A stretch of 64,000 bases of DNA, taken from contig OZ026848.1 of NCBI GenBank assembly GCA_964023205.1, forward strand, positions 1,726,501 through 1,790,500, given 5' to 3'. Shown here in pieces: positions 1 through 12,004 of the stretch. Source of the DNA: Lutraria lutraria. Its lineage: Eukaryota; Mollusca; Bivalvia; Venerida; Mactridae. A model generated the notes under the pieces. The model had not been told where the DNA came from and did no database searches. It was given only the letters and a program-made list of their open reading frames with translations. Numbering within the stretch: the first letter of the stretch is position 1; every line of letters starts with the position of its first letter. A program made the position numbers and the translations under genes.

Positions 1-553
1 AAAATACACACTTGCTATATTCTCAAAGAGCTTGACCTGAATTTGCAAAATTATACATTCTAAGTTTCGTCAAAATCTGAACGAAAAGGTCATCTCTAGG
101 TCTTAACAAATTTGTTTTACCCTCAGATTACCAAGTTTCCAATTTTTCAAAAAAATTACAATCACGAACATTTTTTACCAAGAGCGATCAATATTGTTAA
201 CAAGGTTCTTACATCATTCAACCTGCTGACCTAGCTTTTAACCCGGTAGCTATCACGTGCGCACGCACTAGCTATCACGTGCATATTTTCAATTGCAAAA
301 AGGTAATGGGACTTTAAGTTGGACCTGTTTATGCGATAAGCGTCGTTGCAAATTACCGCATAGATAAAACCGGTCACGCCCATGCGGCGTCACAAGGCTA
401 TCACATTCACTGTATAACACAGTTACTTTAAAGTCGGATATCGAATATCTTACGTATGAATTATATACATTGGCATATTGGTAACGTGTATAATATAAAA
501 TAAATCTTGTAAACAAGACTATATGAACGAAGATCACTTCACTTTAGTTAATT
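1..553. other. 5' flank of copy A, part of the A/C duplication unit
   Basis: No gene is seen. Bases 1-240 match 23,257-23,510 and bases 340-430 match 25,010-25,090 in the copy C flank, so the duplicated block continues to at least the left window edge. The text includes a dispersed repeat (motif AAGTTTCGTCAAAATCTGA) and a short CCGCATAGA/CCCATGCGG segment. Bases 470-553 are again shared with the sequence just upstream of the copy C start codon and probably hold the 5' UTR. Confidence 0.6.
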
Positions 554-3500
554 ATGAAACCAGAGGAAAGTCAATACATAGCAGTTCAAGATGAGAACAT
601 AAGACTGCAACAAAATGGAACAGAACATCAAAAACACCAACCTAAGGACGAAGAAGATGTTAAAGACAACACAGCCGTAACTGTTGAAGATCCGGAAACT
701 CAGCCCTTGTTTCACTATGACGTGTTCGAAAATCCACCGATTATTTTGTCAATCGGTTTTGCCATGCAGGTACAATCTAAAACATTAATTTGGTATTTTT
801 GTGCAAAATCTTTACGGATATTAAGCATTTATTGGATTGTAAAACCTGCCGCTTGTTGAAATACGCCCCAGACAGTTTCCATTCATTGTTTAATTCATTC
901 TTAGAAATATCGAAGGACCACTCGATAACAACATCTTTGAAATAATGATCCCTATCAATAATGTTTAATGTTTTATTTTTCTCGAAGTCATAAGTTTATT
1001 TGTTAACTTGTGTTCGCGTTTCGGCTAATTGCTCAGGTGATACCACCTCTAAATTAAGATATTTATTGCTGTGGAAGTTCTAAAATACGAATTATGCCGA
1101 CGTTTAATCACTATTACATTTGTAATTATGATAAGGCTATGTATATGAGAAACGAAAGTATCAATGAAACCTCGTACCAATGGTTTGTTTGCTTGTTTGT
1201 TTGCGTTTAACGCCCATTTTCAACAGTCAGAGTCATATGAGGTGGACAGTTCACTTAACCATCGTTCTTGGGAAGAACCAGTACTAGTCTCTCATCCTCC
1301 GTAAGCAACAATTACTGCCTACTTTCACATATAAAGAAACATGGTCAGTAGCGGGGCTTGAACCCACGACCCTCGTTCAGTGAAAGGTTACAGTGATTTG
1401 AAGTCAGCGACCTTAACCACTCTATTATCAATGATTAGACGGCGAACGTGTGTTGATTGAATTGTTATGAAATATTCTTCCTTTGTACTCACAGCAAGTG
1501 TTGATGAGTTTGTCACGTTCATTATCCACGGCATTACTAGTGGCGGAAATTCTATGTGCTCGTTCTAATGAGGGCTTTAAAGCTAGACTTCTGAGCTCAA
1601 CCATGCTTATATCTGGTCTCACGACATTCCTACAGAATACAATAGGTATAAGGTAAGAGTAGGTAACCGTTGAATGCAAACCAATTATTCATTCAAGCTT
1701 TAGTGACAATTACATGCATATATCCAAATCGGACAGACAAATGCAAAGTTATCATTGCATTAAACGAATGATCGTATTTGAAATAAAAATGAATGGCTTG
1801 TTTCAAAGTAGTGTAACAATCACTTTTAACTTCTTCGTTTTTGGCTCGTGTTGCGTTATTTTTACAGACATTTACTCATAATCCATTCGAATTCTACAAA
1901 GAGTTACATGTAACTGAAAGCAGCAAACATGAATTGTTATCAAACCTAACTTTTTTTTAACCAAGGTTACCTCTATACCAAGGACCAGCGATGGCGTATG
2001 TGGTTCCACTGTTGTCATTGGCGACTTTACCAGAATGGCAATGTCAAAAAGATATAACAGGTGCGTATATATTCAATATACATATATCCTGATGTTTATT
2101 TGATGTATACACCGTTTTTCAACAATATTCAGCTATATACAGCGGCTGATTAGCCTAACTATATTTCCTGATCAGTATTCTAACCAGTACAAATTTACCC
2201 TTCCACAGGGAACCAGTATTCCTGATCAGTATTCTAACCAGTACAAATTTACCCTTCCACAAGGAACCAGTATTCCCGATCAGTATTCTAACCAGTACAA
2301 ATTTACCCTTCCACAGGGAACCAGTATTCCTGATCAGTATTCTAACCAGTACAAATTTACCCTTCCACAAGGAACCAGTATTCCTGATCAGTATTCTAAC
2401 CAGTACAAATTTACCCTTCCACATGGAACCAGTATTCCTGATCAGTATTCTAACCAGTACAAATTTACCCTTCTACAAGGAACCAGTATTCCTGATCAGT
2501 ATTCTAACCAGTACAAATTTACCCTTCCACAAGGAACCAGTATTCCTGATCAGTATTCTAACCAGTACAAATTTACCCTTCCACAGGGAACCAGTATTCC
2601 TGATCAGTTTTCTAACCAAGTATCGCCTCGTACAATGGGATATGAAATAAGATACAAATCAGAAATTATCAGGGGTTTATGAAAGCATTTAGGACCAAAC
2701 ATTAGGGACAACAAATATGTACTTAAGGGACTGTACCAGATAATAAACACGGAAAGTGCCCAACCATTAATCGAAATTAAGCCAAATTACCTTTGAAAGC
2801 TACTTGCAATATAATCACCTTTCTATACTATACTGTAACAACAGCTCAATCAATACGGCATGTACCTTGTCAGGGAAAATACGCAAATAAAAAGCTTAAC
2901 AATGCCGAAATATGAATGTGAAACGGATAAAAATGCCACAAGAACTAATGTGCCCCCCTCCCCAAAGAAACTTGGTTACGAAACCGAATCTCACAATAAT
3001 AGAATTTATAGTGCAAAAAGTGTATTTTTTTTATAAATATGGACACATGATGACAGGATTTCATGAATTAAAAGTGTCGTGTCTTAATGACATTCAAACA
3101 TTTCGCAATCAACAATCATTCCAAACATTTCATCAAATACTTATATGTAACATACCGAATAGAAAGGGTTTAGGTTGTTGTTGTTTTTTGCTAACAATTG
3201 CAACCACAATCACCTGCGTTTGATGAAGTACCTACATCATTACGTTATGTGTACGTAACAATACGTGCCTTGTAATAAATGAATACATTATTTTATACAG
3301 GTAACCATAATTGATGATTACTTTTAGTGCTACACAAATGTACATTTGTTTCAACCTGGTAACGTAAAGACATCGTTCAGAACAATTAAAATTCATCTTT
3401 GTCCATTTTATTTTAAGCACGAACGATTCGAATGCATTTTTCTTACAGGAGAAGTTAACATGACCATGTTTACAATGAACGATACATTACGTGATCTTGT

Positions 3501-6500
3501 ACAAAATATTGATAACGAGGCTAGTTTGATGTCAAAAGTTCAGAAAGTAAGTAAAGTATTAACTGACATTATGTACATCCATGAACAGAATAAATGACGA
3601 TGAACGGTAAATGTTGTATACAAACTATGAACGCGAATCTTCGAATCATATGAAATCATGGTCAGAAAAAAAATCTATTCATGTATAAACAATCGTTTGT
3701 ACGTTAGTTTTGTCCAGTTAAACAACATAACAGAAGACATCCAAGCGCACTTATATGACTGTGTTGCTCGTTTTACGAGAAGCTAAATTATCATCAGTTT
3801 CTTGTTGACTTTAAGAAACGTCAGTTTTTTACTTTAAAAGTGATAGAAAAGTGAATTTGATATACATGTATTGTACGTGTTTAATTATGCAATATCCAAA
3901 ATAGAAAAAAACAAGGAAACATCCACCTTCCCCAAAAGTACTAGTACCGTTGGATTGAAGGAACCATTCATATCTACAATGATTTAAATGCATATGTTCT
4001 ACATTTCACAGTTTGAGGGGAGTCTGATGATCGCTGGAGGATTCCATATGTTAGTTGGTGCCCTGGGTATTGCAGGCGTTTTACTGAGATTTATTGGTCC
4101 AATCACAGTAATTCCCGCCCTAACAATTATTGCGTTATATATATACAAGGCTATAGTCAAGTTTGCAAAGACACAGTGGAGCATGGCTGTATTGTAAGTG
4201 TTCTGGGACACCCTTTAATAATATCCAGTCAACATGGGTAACATGATCCCATAATTCTAGAAATGCTCATTAATAAAAACTGATTATAAATATTTTCACT
4301 ATAAATGACAGTATGATAACAGTGATCTAGTTTTGCACACATATGTCCGCAAGATCAGCTCTTAATACTAAGATCGGTTGAATAAATGGTACATGTATAT
4401 CGAAATGGCTTGATGCTGCCTCAAAATTGTGAACGTTTAAAATCTGCCACTACATCAAAAATGAAAGCGTTGGAGTTTGCTTTGAGATATTCTCGAACCG
4501 CTTGTAGCGCTCTGATATTACTAATGTTTCCATTTTCTGAACAAGATATTCGTTTTCAGTGCCCTGTTGTGCATGAGAGCAATATAATAATTTCGTCATA
4601 CGATTGTTACAGAACTGTGGTTGTTGCTATGATACTGTCGTTTTACTTACGTAAAAGAAAAACACCAATCCCGGCCTGGACACGAGGAAAGGGTTTCCAC
4701 ATTAAATGGCTTCCAGTTCATCAGATGTTTTCGGTAATTGTTATGAACATTATTTGATATTAATTCCTTGAAAGCATTTCATTCCATTTCCTTAAAAACA
4801 TTATTATTTTATTTGCATTTATATCTTTATTTCGAAACATCAGTACGCTTACAGTCTATAAGGAATATAACACAATAAAGTACATAAATAAATACATAGA
4901 CAGTTTAAAATGATTTCAGAAAGTCACACATTCTAACATTGAGTCAGTACAATTACGATAATGTACAAATACCTGGCTACAGCCGTTCGTTGGCATGTTT
5001 GTTACCAAGTATGTACAACTGAAAATTAGAGAACAACTAATATCAAATTGTTCAACGTAAAAATATCCTGTCTGTTCGCGAGCATGTTCACACACTTTTC
5101 TATATGGGGTGTAATTATAAACATACACAGGCAATGAACGAATGGTTGTGTTGTAGGTATTAATAGCGTGCGTTGTTGGTTGGGCAGTTAGTGCAATCCT
5201 AACAGCTTATGACGTCATACCAAACGATCCCAAATCTGACAGTTACTATGCCAGAACAGATTCCAGAACACAGGTGTTATATGACACTAATTGGATTATA
5301 ATCCCATATCCAGGTAACACAATGGCTCATTTCGAGAGTTTCTGATGTTTATATAGGAAAATGTACAATTTATTATTATACAAAAATTCAATCAGGGAAA
5401 CGAATACTGCTTGAATGTTCACACCTAAAACCGTAGCCTTTTAACGAAAGGAAATACATTATTGTTAAATTAAAATAGTAAAGTTTTGTCTGTCTCAGGT
5501 TCAAGTTTTAAAACAATATGACTGAAACGTAATTGAATCATTCAGAAGTTAACTTAATTCTGATTATCGTAAAAACAAGCAATATTTTAATCCGCTCTTA
5601 ATTCAAGGTCAATTCGGGCCTCCAGATTTCGACACTGGCGCTTTCATTACATTTATGATGGGAACCATAAGTTCGATCATTGACTCTGTTGGTGATTATT
5701 ACGCATGCGCAAAAGTGTGTGATGCTCCTCCTCCTCCAAAACATGCGGTCAATAGAGGTATGTAACATAAAATAGTATCGCTCGTGTATATTGTGATATA
5801 TCATTGGAACACCAAATTAATCATGTTAATTTGATCAGATAGCAAAGGAAGAACTTTAGTTTTGTTATTCAAATACTTATTCTCTGAATTTTTTATTAAC
5901 TGACCTCCGACCCGATCTTAAATTACTATAACGAAAAATAGTTATTTGAAGACATAGTTCACAGATAGAAAAAAATGTGGAATAAGGTGAGAGATGATAC
6001 TCTATGAATTGTCACATAGCAAGTTTTTGCCAAGAAACACGTACATACATCAAAAGAACTCCGAGATATGTTTAGTAATTGTTTACATAATACACTACAA
6101 ACCTAGTCTTGCTCAAACTAAATATTTGGTATGGCCTTGGCTTGAGCTCTCATCTAAAGCCTTTTAGTTGTCAATATAATCATTGGATTGTGCAACTTTA
6201 TTTAAAGCTGGATATAGCAGAATATTATCTTTATCCCTATTATGTCTTAAAGGTATCGCTGTTGAGGGCTTCATGAGTTTTGTTGGGGGTTGGACCGGAG
6301 TAGGTCATGCCACATCAACCTTTGGAGGAAACATTGGCTGTATAGGAATAACTCGGGTAAAGCTTGCTTTTAACATTATTATTCGCAAAACTGTTTTGGC
6401 CATTAATAGACAATAATGAGTTTTTGTTTATTTATTTACATTCTAGAATGAAGATTAAGTCTCATCTTATAAAACAAAATAGTTCTACAGTACAATTTCT

Positions 6501-8782
6501 CCGAAGCTGACCTCTCTTGAGCAACATCCTCCTTTCAACAACAACATGATTTTCTCCACAACCTTTCAACAACAACATGATTTTCTCCACAACCTGTCAA
6601 CAACAATATGATTTTGCTACTCCCTTTTATATATGTTCTATAGGAATAACTCGAGTAAATAATGCTTGCTTTCAACATGATATTATGTTCTTCATAAAAC
6701 AGATTTAGCTTTTAATAAATAAATAAATGATGTTTGAACATAATCATGTGCATACTATGAAATGATTGTTTCATACATATGTATATATATATACGTCTAC
6801 ATTTGTATATAAATTTGTTAACTATGTATATTGCGTACATTTTAAATATGTACGCCAAATATAGTAATAATTCGACTTTGGTTACATATATTGATGTAGA
6901 TGACCATCAGACCAGGTAGAGAGATGTCATGCTGTCTGGGTGCATACACATTCAACTACTTAGTTTGTTGCTAGCTCTAAAATATATTAGTAACTTATTT
7001 CACATGTATTTGTTTCAGGTTGCGAGTCTGAGAGTTTTCCAGGTTGTGGGTCTCCTATTTATTTTATTTGGATTGTTGGGCAAAGTAGGGGCTGTGTTTG
7101 TAACAATCCCTTATAGTGTGGTGGGTGGGATGATGATGATAAACTTTGGTGTTCTAACTGGTGTCATGTTATCAAATCTTCAATTTATTGATATCAATTC
7201 TACCAGAAACCTCGCCATTATTGGAATGTCTATGCTTACATCTTTAATGTTACCTTACTACATGGAAACAACACCTGGTGCTATCAGTACAGGTACGTAT
7301 ATAACGTAACATCAGTATTTGTACTGATGATCGTGAATGTACAGGGTTTTTGTATGAAAGGAGGAAGACGCTGGGCGCTTGGGAAAATTAAATGAAAAGA
7401 CAAACCCAATGCAAATAGACGAAATAAAATATGTTTTTTAGGAAAATATAGCTTTTTACTTAGGGGAAGACGCTGACGGTCAGCATCGCTTTCTTAGTAA
7501 AAGAAACCCTGATGTAACCGACATAATGGTTGCATATACAAACATATCATTCATAATAAGGATTATCAGCTGTTGTATCTCGCTCTACATCTTAATATAG
7601 TTAAGTTTTAGTTAACATCACTACAATATTCAAATTTCCAATTAAACTGACGAGTTGATTATGTCTCAATTATATAAACGATTTGTTTGTTTCATCGGTT
7701 TAAACGCCATTTTCAACACTATTTCAGTTATATCGTGGCCTCAACGAGTATTAAGTTACTAACCACATTCTAGCCGTCAAGCTACCTTACATTATTCAGA
7801 GGTGGAGGACAATTTAACATAGGATATAATATCTTCAGTCAAAGTCATGGACAGTGTGAGCCTCGCCCGGGGTTCGAACTCACGACCTCTCGGTCAGTAG
7901 TGAAACGCTCTAACCAATGAGCTAGCCGGGCGGGCTTATATAAACGAACCACATGTATTAAATTAGCATAACATGTATATATACATATCATTAGTACTAC
8001 ATGTTATATCATAATTATTATGTACATCTTTTTCTATATTTTCAGTGTTATGATGTTGCATGTTGAAATAAGTGTGATCGTCAATTAATGATAGATTTCA
8101 TTAATATGGGTTTTCAGACATCGCTAAATAGTCAGAATAGAAAGCTAATGTTACCTTGTTTCGCATGCTTCTTCAATATTGGCCCAATAGTCATAACCAT
8201 GGATACATGTTTTAATTTCCATAATAATATTCTTCAGGAATTTCTCGACTAGATGACACCTTAACGATATTTTTGTCAAATCCTCCATTTATTGCTGGCG
8301 TTCTTGCATGTTTCCTTGACAACACCATTCCGGGTAAGGCATATCTTTATTCTTCAGTTTTATAATTGCTTGCTAATATGCATATTTGGATTTATTGTTT
8401 GTTGTAATTTTGACTGTTTTGTGGTATCAGCTCTGAAATAGTAAACAAAATGTATATAAGTCAGGAACGGCCTAACTCTACTTTAAAATGTCTCTGGAAC
8501 CGAAGTGTATGTCATAATTATGAATTACGTATGCACATACAACATAAGAGGTACAAATCAACTATAATTATTTTCCTTTATACAGGGACTTACGATGAAA
8601 GAGGCATGTCAGCATGGAAAGGGGATGTAGAAGACAATAACCAAACACTTCCAAGAACGATTCCGGAATGGTACGGAAGCAGACTTGAAAAGCTTAAGAA
8701 AACTATTTATATCGTACCATTCTACAAACAGCTGTCAAAGAAATTCTCTTTTCTCAAATTTTTACCATTTTTTCCAAAGTGA
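554..8782 (+). CDS. SLC23-family nucleobase/ascorbate transporter-like protein, copy A (12 coding exons, 615 aa)
   Basis: Exons: 554-769, 1495-1652, 1966-2060, 3449-3546, 4012-4193, 4613-4733, 5157-5313, 5608-5757, 6253-6356, 7019-7292, 8238-8333, 8586-8782. All introns are GT/AG and all phases agree, giving 1,848 nt including TGA. Seen: a hydrophilic N-terminus (1-60), PP at 61-62 opening the first membrane segment, GDYYACA at 371-377 followed by APPPP and NRG, and GGNIGCIGITR at 417-427 in the NAT-signature position. Known for the family: UraA-fold membrane carriers with 14 segments that move ascorbate or nucleobases with Na+ or H+. The length matches the usual ~600 aa. Sequons at N160 and N167 lie in the loop between segments 3 and 4. 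Odd: Q72-Q73 where family members usually have Gln-His, D368 where animal ascorbate carriers have Glu, and G418 at the usual Gln/Glu/Pro position. The substrate is therefore unknown. The start is the only ATG in frame with the conserved part of exon 1. Confidence 0.92.
1168..1425 (-). mobile_element. tRNA-derived SINE in intron 1 of copy A
   Basis: A 258-bp element flanked by a 9-bp direct repeat TATCAATGA (1159-1167 and 1426-1434). Read on the minus strand it begins with a tRNA-like head carrying an A box (AGAGTGGTTAAGG) and a B box (GGGTTCAAGCCCC), and ends in a CAAACAAACA-type tail. Its body motif GTTTAACGCCCATTTTCAACA recurs in the intron 10 SINE. The same insertion sits in copy C. Confidence 0.8.
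2160..2620. repeat. 54-bp minisatellite in intron 3 of copy A (about 8.5 units)
   Basis: Nine occurrences of CCTGATCAGT spaced 54 bp apart, near-identical. The unit is 18 codons long, so both strands stay open over the array and give spurious 18-residue repeat ORFs (2155-2424 minus, 2423-2650 plus). Copy C has five occurrences at the same place. Confidence 0.92.
6485..6650 (+). repeat. CAACAACATGATTTTC dispersed repeat in intron 9 of copy A
   Basis: Begins near CTACAGTACAATTTCTCC and contains CTCTTGAGCAACATCC followed by three 31-bp units built on TTTCAACAACAACATGATTT. Copy C has one unit fewer. A diverged version lies in intron 9 of copy B, and an inverted one lies at 14,400-14,570. Confidence 0.65.
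7682..7935 (-). mobile_element. tRNA-derived SINE in intron 10 of copy A
   Basis: A 254-bp element with a perfect 12-bp target duplication TTATATAAACGA (7670-7681 and 7936-7947). The minus strand starts GCCCGCCCGGCTAGCTCATT with an A box, has B box GAGTTCGAACCCC, then a body with the same CGCCATTTTCAACA motif as the intron 1 SINE, and ends in a CAAACAAA tail. It is also present in copy C. Confidence 0.85.
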
Positions 8783-11740
8783 TTATATAAATTGTACATT
8801 ACGTGTAGATATAGGTAATATTTTAAATGATATCCTCCTGTAAAATAAAGTTGTATTTAGATTTTGATAAAAAAGTTTAACTAATGAAGACGTAAGTCTG
8901 CGTCACTCGTCGTTCCGTTTGATGCTGGCTTATGCATGTCCTAATTTTTGAATTTAGTTGTTATGATATTAAAATCAAAGGGGATTATATGAATTGAAAA
9001 AGATACCAAAATAGTGGAAACAGTGAATGAACTACTTATGTACTTCTTACATACAGCTTGTGACTGTAAATGACTTAAATAAGGGAGATAACAATAACAG
9101 ACTAGGGGATACTTTTACGACTAGTTACCAAACATTGACCGTTATTTGTTTGGTAGCAGACGAATTGCTGAAAAACAGTCACTGGAATAATAAAATCTTT
9201 GCATAGAATTAGGAGAGAAATAAAAGAAAAACGATAAAACCAATATGTACAATAGGCAATCTGTTTGGACACATATATATTATATTATTAGACTCATTAA
9301 CAAAATAAATAACAGGTCTGGACAGTGGTCTTCATTTGTTGAGTTATACTGTACATTTTGTATCCTCAGATGTTTAGGGTTGGGAGAATTTGTATAATCA
9401 ATGAAATCACGAGAAACATGTAAAATTTGTAAATATTCGGTTGTACCTGTGGAATGTCATTGAATGAGAACAGATTATAGGATTTACGTGTATAAACAGC
9501 AGACGGCATGTTGTTTGGTTCAGTCAAACTACAAATGGTTATGTTGAAAATTAAAGGCAGAACCGAACAATACATTTATTAAATATTATTGAACAAAAAC
9601 GCATCAACATAAAAATGTATTGTACCTTTAACAACAGTATGAAGTATACATCATAAACACAATAATTATAAATGCATGTACACACAAGACAGTAGAAACA
9701 CAGACGATAGTATTATATTTGTAAGTTATTTATCCATGTATTGTATTCCTTGTATAAGAATAGAATAAAACTTGGACGTTTAAATGTATAAAGCCATACG
9801 AGTATATGTTGTCTATCTTTCATTTCTGTTTATAGTTCCTTATCAAAATTTACAGGTCGCTTCCAATATTTATTTTTTAAAATTAGATTCGTGGATGTGA
9901 TTCATATCACACACAAACAATTAATCTGCCAATATTAGGACTGTCAGATATAGCTTTATATACATGTACTTTATAGTCAAACAACAAATATCTGGTTTTC
10001 ACTGGCATCCATCGATGGAACTGTCTTCATATACATTATAGTTCGGAGATATACACATCATGAGATCATATGCAACTAATTAAAATACCACAAAAGAATG
10101 ACCGAAACGGAAATAATGTCTATGGTGCAAGTGGTGATCAGGATTATCTTAAATTAAGAAATTTTATACACAACAATGTTGAAAAGCTATTTGCACTTGT
10201 CCGCTTCCGTATCCGTTGTCCGCGGGGCTTTTTCCATTTGTACATGTCCGTCGTCCATAAGCATTATGTATCAAGATATGGTTGTACGAGTACATTACAA
10301 GATAATAAAAACCGAAAGCTTTCAGATGTGCTATATTTCAATTTTCACAAAACTTAAATATGCAGGTAAATAATTAATTTGCTTAAAGTAGCATCAACGC
10401 CTAAGGTTTTGGTGACGGACAGCCATGTATTTTTCACTTTTCGCTGTCCTTATCTTCAGGGAGGCGAGTGTCGAATTTGCTTTTAATTTTCAGGTTCCAT
10501 AGCATCTTAACTTTAATATGTGCAAGAAATTTACCGAACACGATGGTTATCTGCTTAGGAAAGACTTAGTTATGATTCAGGTGAACCCCGTGTGCGCGAT
10601 GATGAATATTGACACAACATTAGATGATATATTGTTCTTGGCTCTGAATATGCACTGGGACAACATTGCAACACCCGACATAATGAAAATATAAACTGTA
10701 CCATTTTATATAAAAAAGAAAAGTGTTTGTCATAATTAATATAGTCGTCTTACTTCTGTGGAATTGTTTATGATACTGTAAGTTGAATACCCATTACACA
10801 ACCCTGGGACGACAAGTTCGTTGAATGTTTAAATGTTACTTAAACGTTGAACTTACTGTGTATAATAGTGACATCCTACTGTCGGTTCAAAAAACAAAAG
10901 AAATGTGAAAGAAATGTTCGCTTTCAAGCATACAAATGGTGAAAATATTAAACATAATGCAATGGTTTTAACTGAAATCGGAAAGTGTTCGTATGTATAG
11001 GTTAGAGTGCATATTTGGGAATCCTCGTACATGAGAAAGCTTAAATGAGCGGTAGTGATTGTTGCTTTCTTATTACGAAGAACTACCAAGTACAGTACGA
11101 GTGTCTGCGAGTTATGAGTTATTCATGAGGTACCAGCAAGTTATTTATGGGTACCAGCGAGTAATGTACTAGTTGGCGATCCATGCGGGCTCGTAAGAAA
11201 AATCCGTGTATGAGAAGGGGCTGTAAAGTTACAAAAATATCCATCGTATTACATTGTAATGATGTTGTTGATGATGACAGTATCATTTTAACTCCAATGA
11301 GTCTTAATTACGTGATTACAGTTTTTTTTATTTCTTACAAACACTTTTTGACATCATTTTCTGAGCTCCATGTCCCAATGTAAGCCTTGTTACATGTTAT
11401 AAGGGAAATAAAAGTAACAAGTAAGGCCGGGTTGTTTTACAATAGAACGAAATGTCTGACCACATAACAATTTGTTTTGAATATTGCTAATTGATTGTTT
11501 TGCTTAGCGAATTACAAATGAAGTAAACAAAAACCTAAGGTATTGATGTTACGATATAAAAATGATGTTGCACATGACGAATTGATATTTCAACAAGACG
11601 TATTACGTTTACCAATGACCAAATGACAATAATATATTACGATTTGCTTAGTGAGCGTAACAAACTTAGTTTAAACATAACAACACGATGATGTACGATA
11701 TTAGTCAGTGGAGGCGTTCCATATTTGTGCTAGACTACTC
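8783..11740. other. 3' flank of copy A, no gene seen
   Basis: AT-rich sequence that is near-identical to the copy C flank (34,209-37,200) because of the segmental duplication. ORFs of up to about 100 codons occur, but they show no recognisable family and no coding-like pattern. Their equivalents in the C copy differ by indels. Only the copy A 3' UTR at the left end is supported. Confidence 0.55.
8844..8849 (+). terminator. Polyadenylation signal of copy A
   Basis: A canonical AATAAA lies 62 bases after the copy A stop codon, and the equivalent motif is kept in copy C. It is the first such hexamer downstream of the stop. The cleavage site itself cannot be seen. Confidence 0.6.
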
Positions 11741-11748
11741 GAAATGAT

Positions 11749-11879
11749 CACAGACGCTTGTTTAGAAAAAAATACCCCACCCACCACGTTCGCTCTTATG
11801 ACTACCAGTGTATACATACTATGTTATCATAAGAGCGAACGTGGTGGGTGGGGTAATTTTTTCTAAACAAGCGTCTGTG
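11749..11879. mobile_element. 131-bp foldback MITE with 8-bp target duplication (hAT-like)
   Basis: Two 53-bp inverted arms (11749-11801 and 11827-11879) match at 52 of 53 positions around a 25-bp loop. The ends are CACAGACGCTTGTTTAG. The element is flanked by the direct repeat GAAATGAT (11741-11748 and 11880-11887). The copy C flank near 37,200 has one target copy (GAAATAAT) and no element, so it inserted after the A/C duplication or was absent from the C lineage. An 8-bp duplication is typical of hAT elements, but the family is not proven. Confidence 0.88.
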
Positions 11880-11904
11880 GAAATGATGGTATTTTCTTTG
11901 CCAC

Positions 11905-12004
11905 AATGCTTGCAGCATGCCAAAAGTCTCGGAGCGTTCATTCGGTCATATCTGCTCGCAACATGCCAACAGCATCGGAGCGTTTATTTGGCGATACCTG
12001 CGAT
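11905..12004. repeat. 46-bp minisatellite, short allele in the copy A flank (about 2 units)
   Basis: Two imperfect units of the repeat carrying CATGCCAACAGTCTCGGAGC, adjoining the foldback element. The matching site in the C flank holds 12 units. Confidence 0.75.

Noticed and set aside
494..501. TATA-box-like TATAAAAT 60 bases upstream of the copy A start codon
   Set aside because: The matching sequence before copy C is TATATGAA, so it is not conserved, and such text is common in AT-rich DNA.
1428..1679. Minus-strand ORF of 83 codons (and its twin at 27,365-27,631)
   Set aside because: It is the antisense shadow of SLC23 exon 2 (1495-1652), which fits the transporter frame with correct splice borders.
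3999..4211. Minus-strand ORF of 70 codons (and twin at 29,463-29,675)
   Set aside because: Antisense of SLC23 exon 5, whose plus-strand frame encodes a conserved membrane segment.
7850..7935. Possible tRNA gene on the minus strand
   Set aside because: Has A and B boxes, but it is the head of a SINE with target duplications and a downstream body, so it is not a free tRNA gene.
10070..10373. ORFs of 65-95 codons after copy A, with counterparts at 35,482-35,796
   Set aside because: Low-complexity AT-rich composition, indels between the two copies and no recognisable domain. The conservation is explained by the recent duplication.
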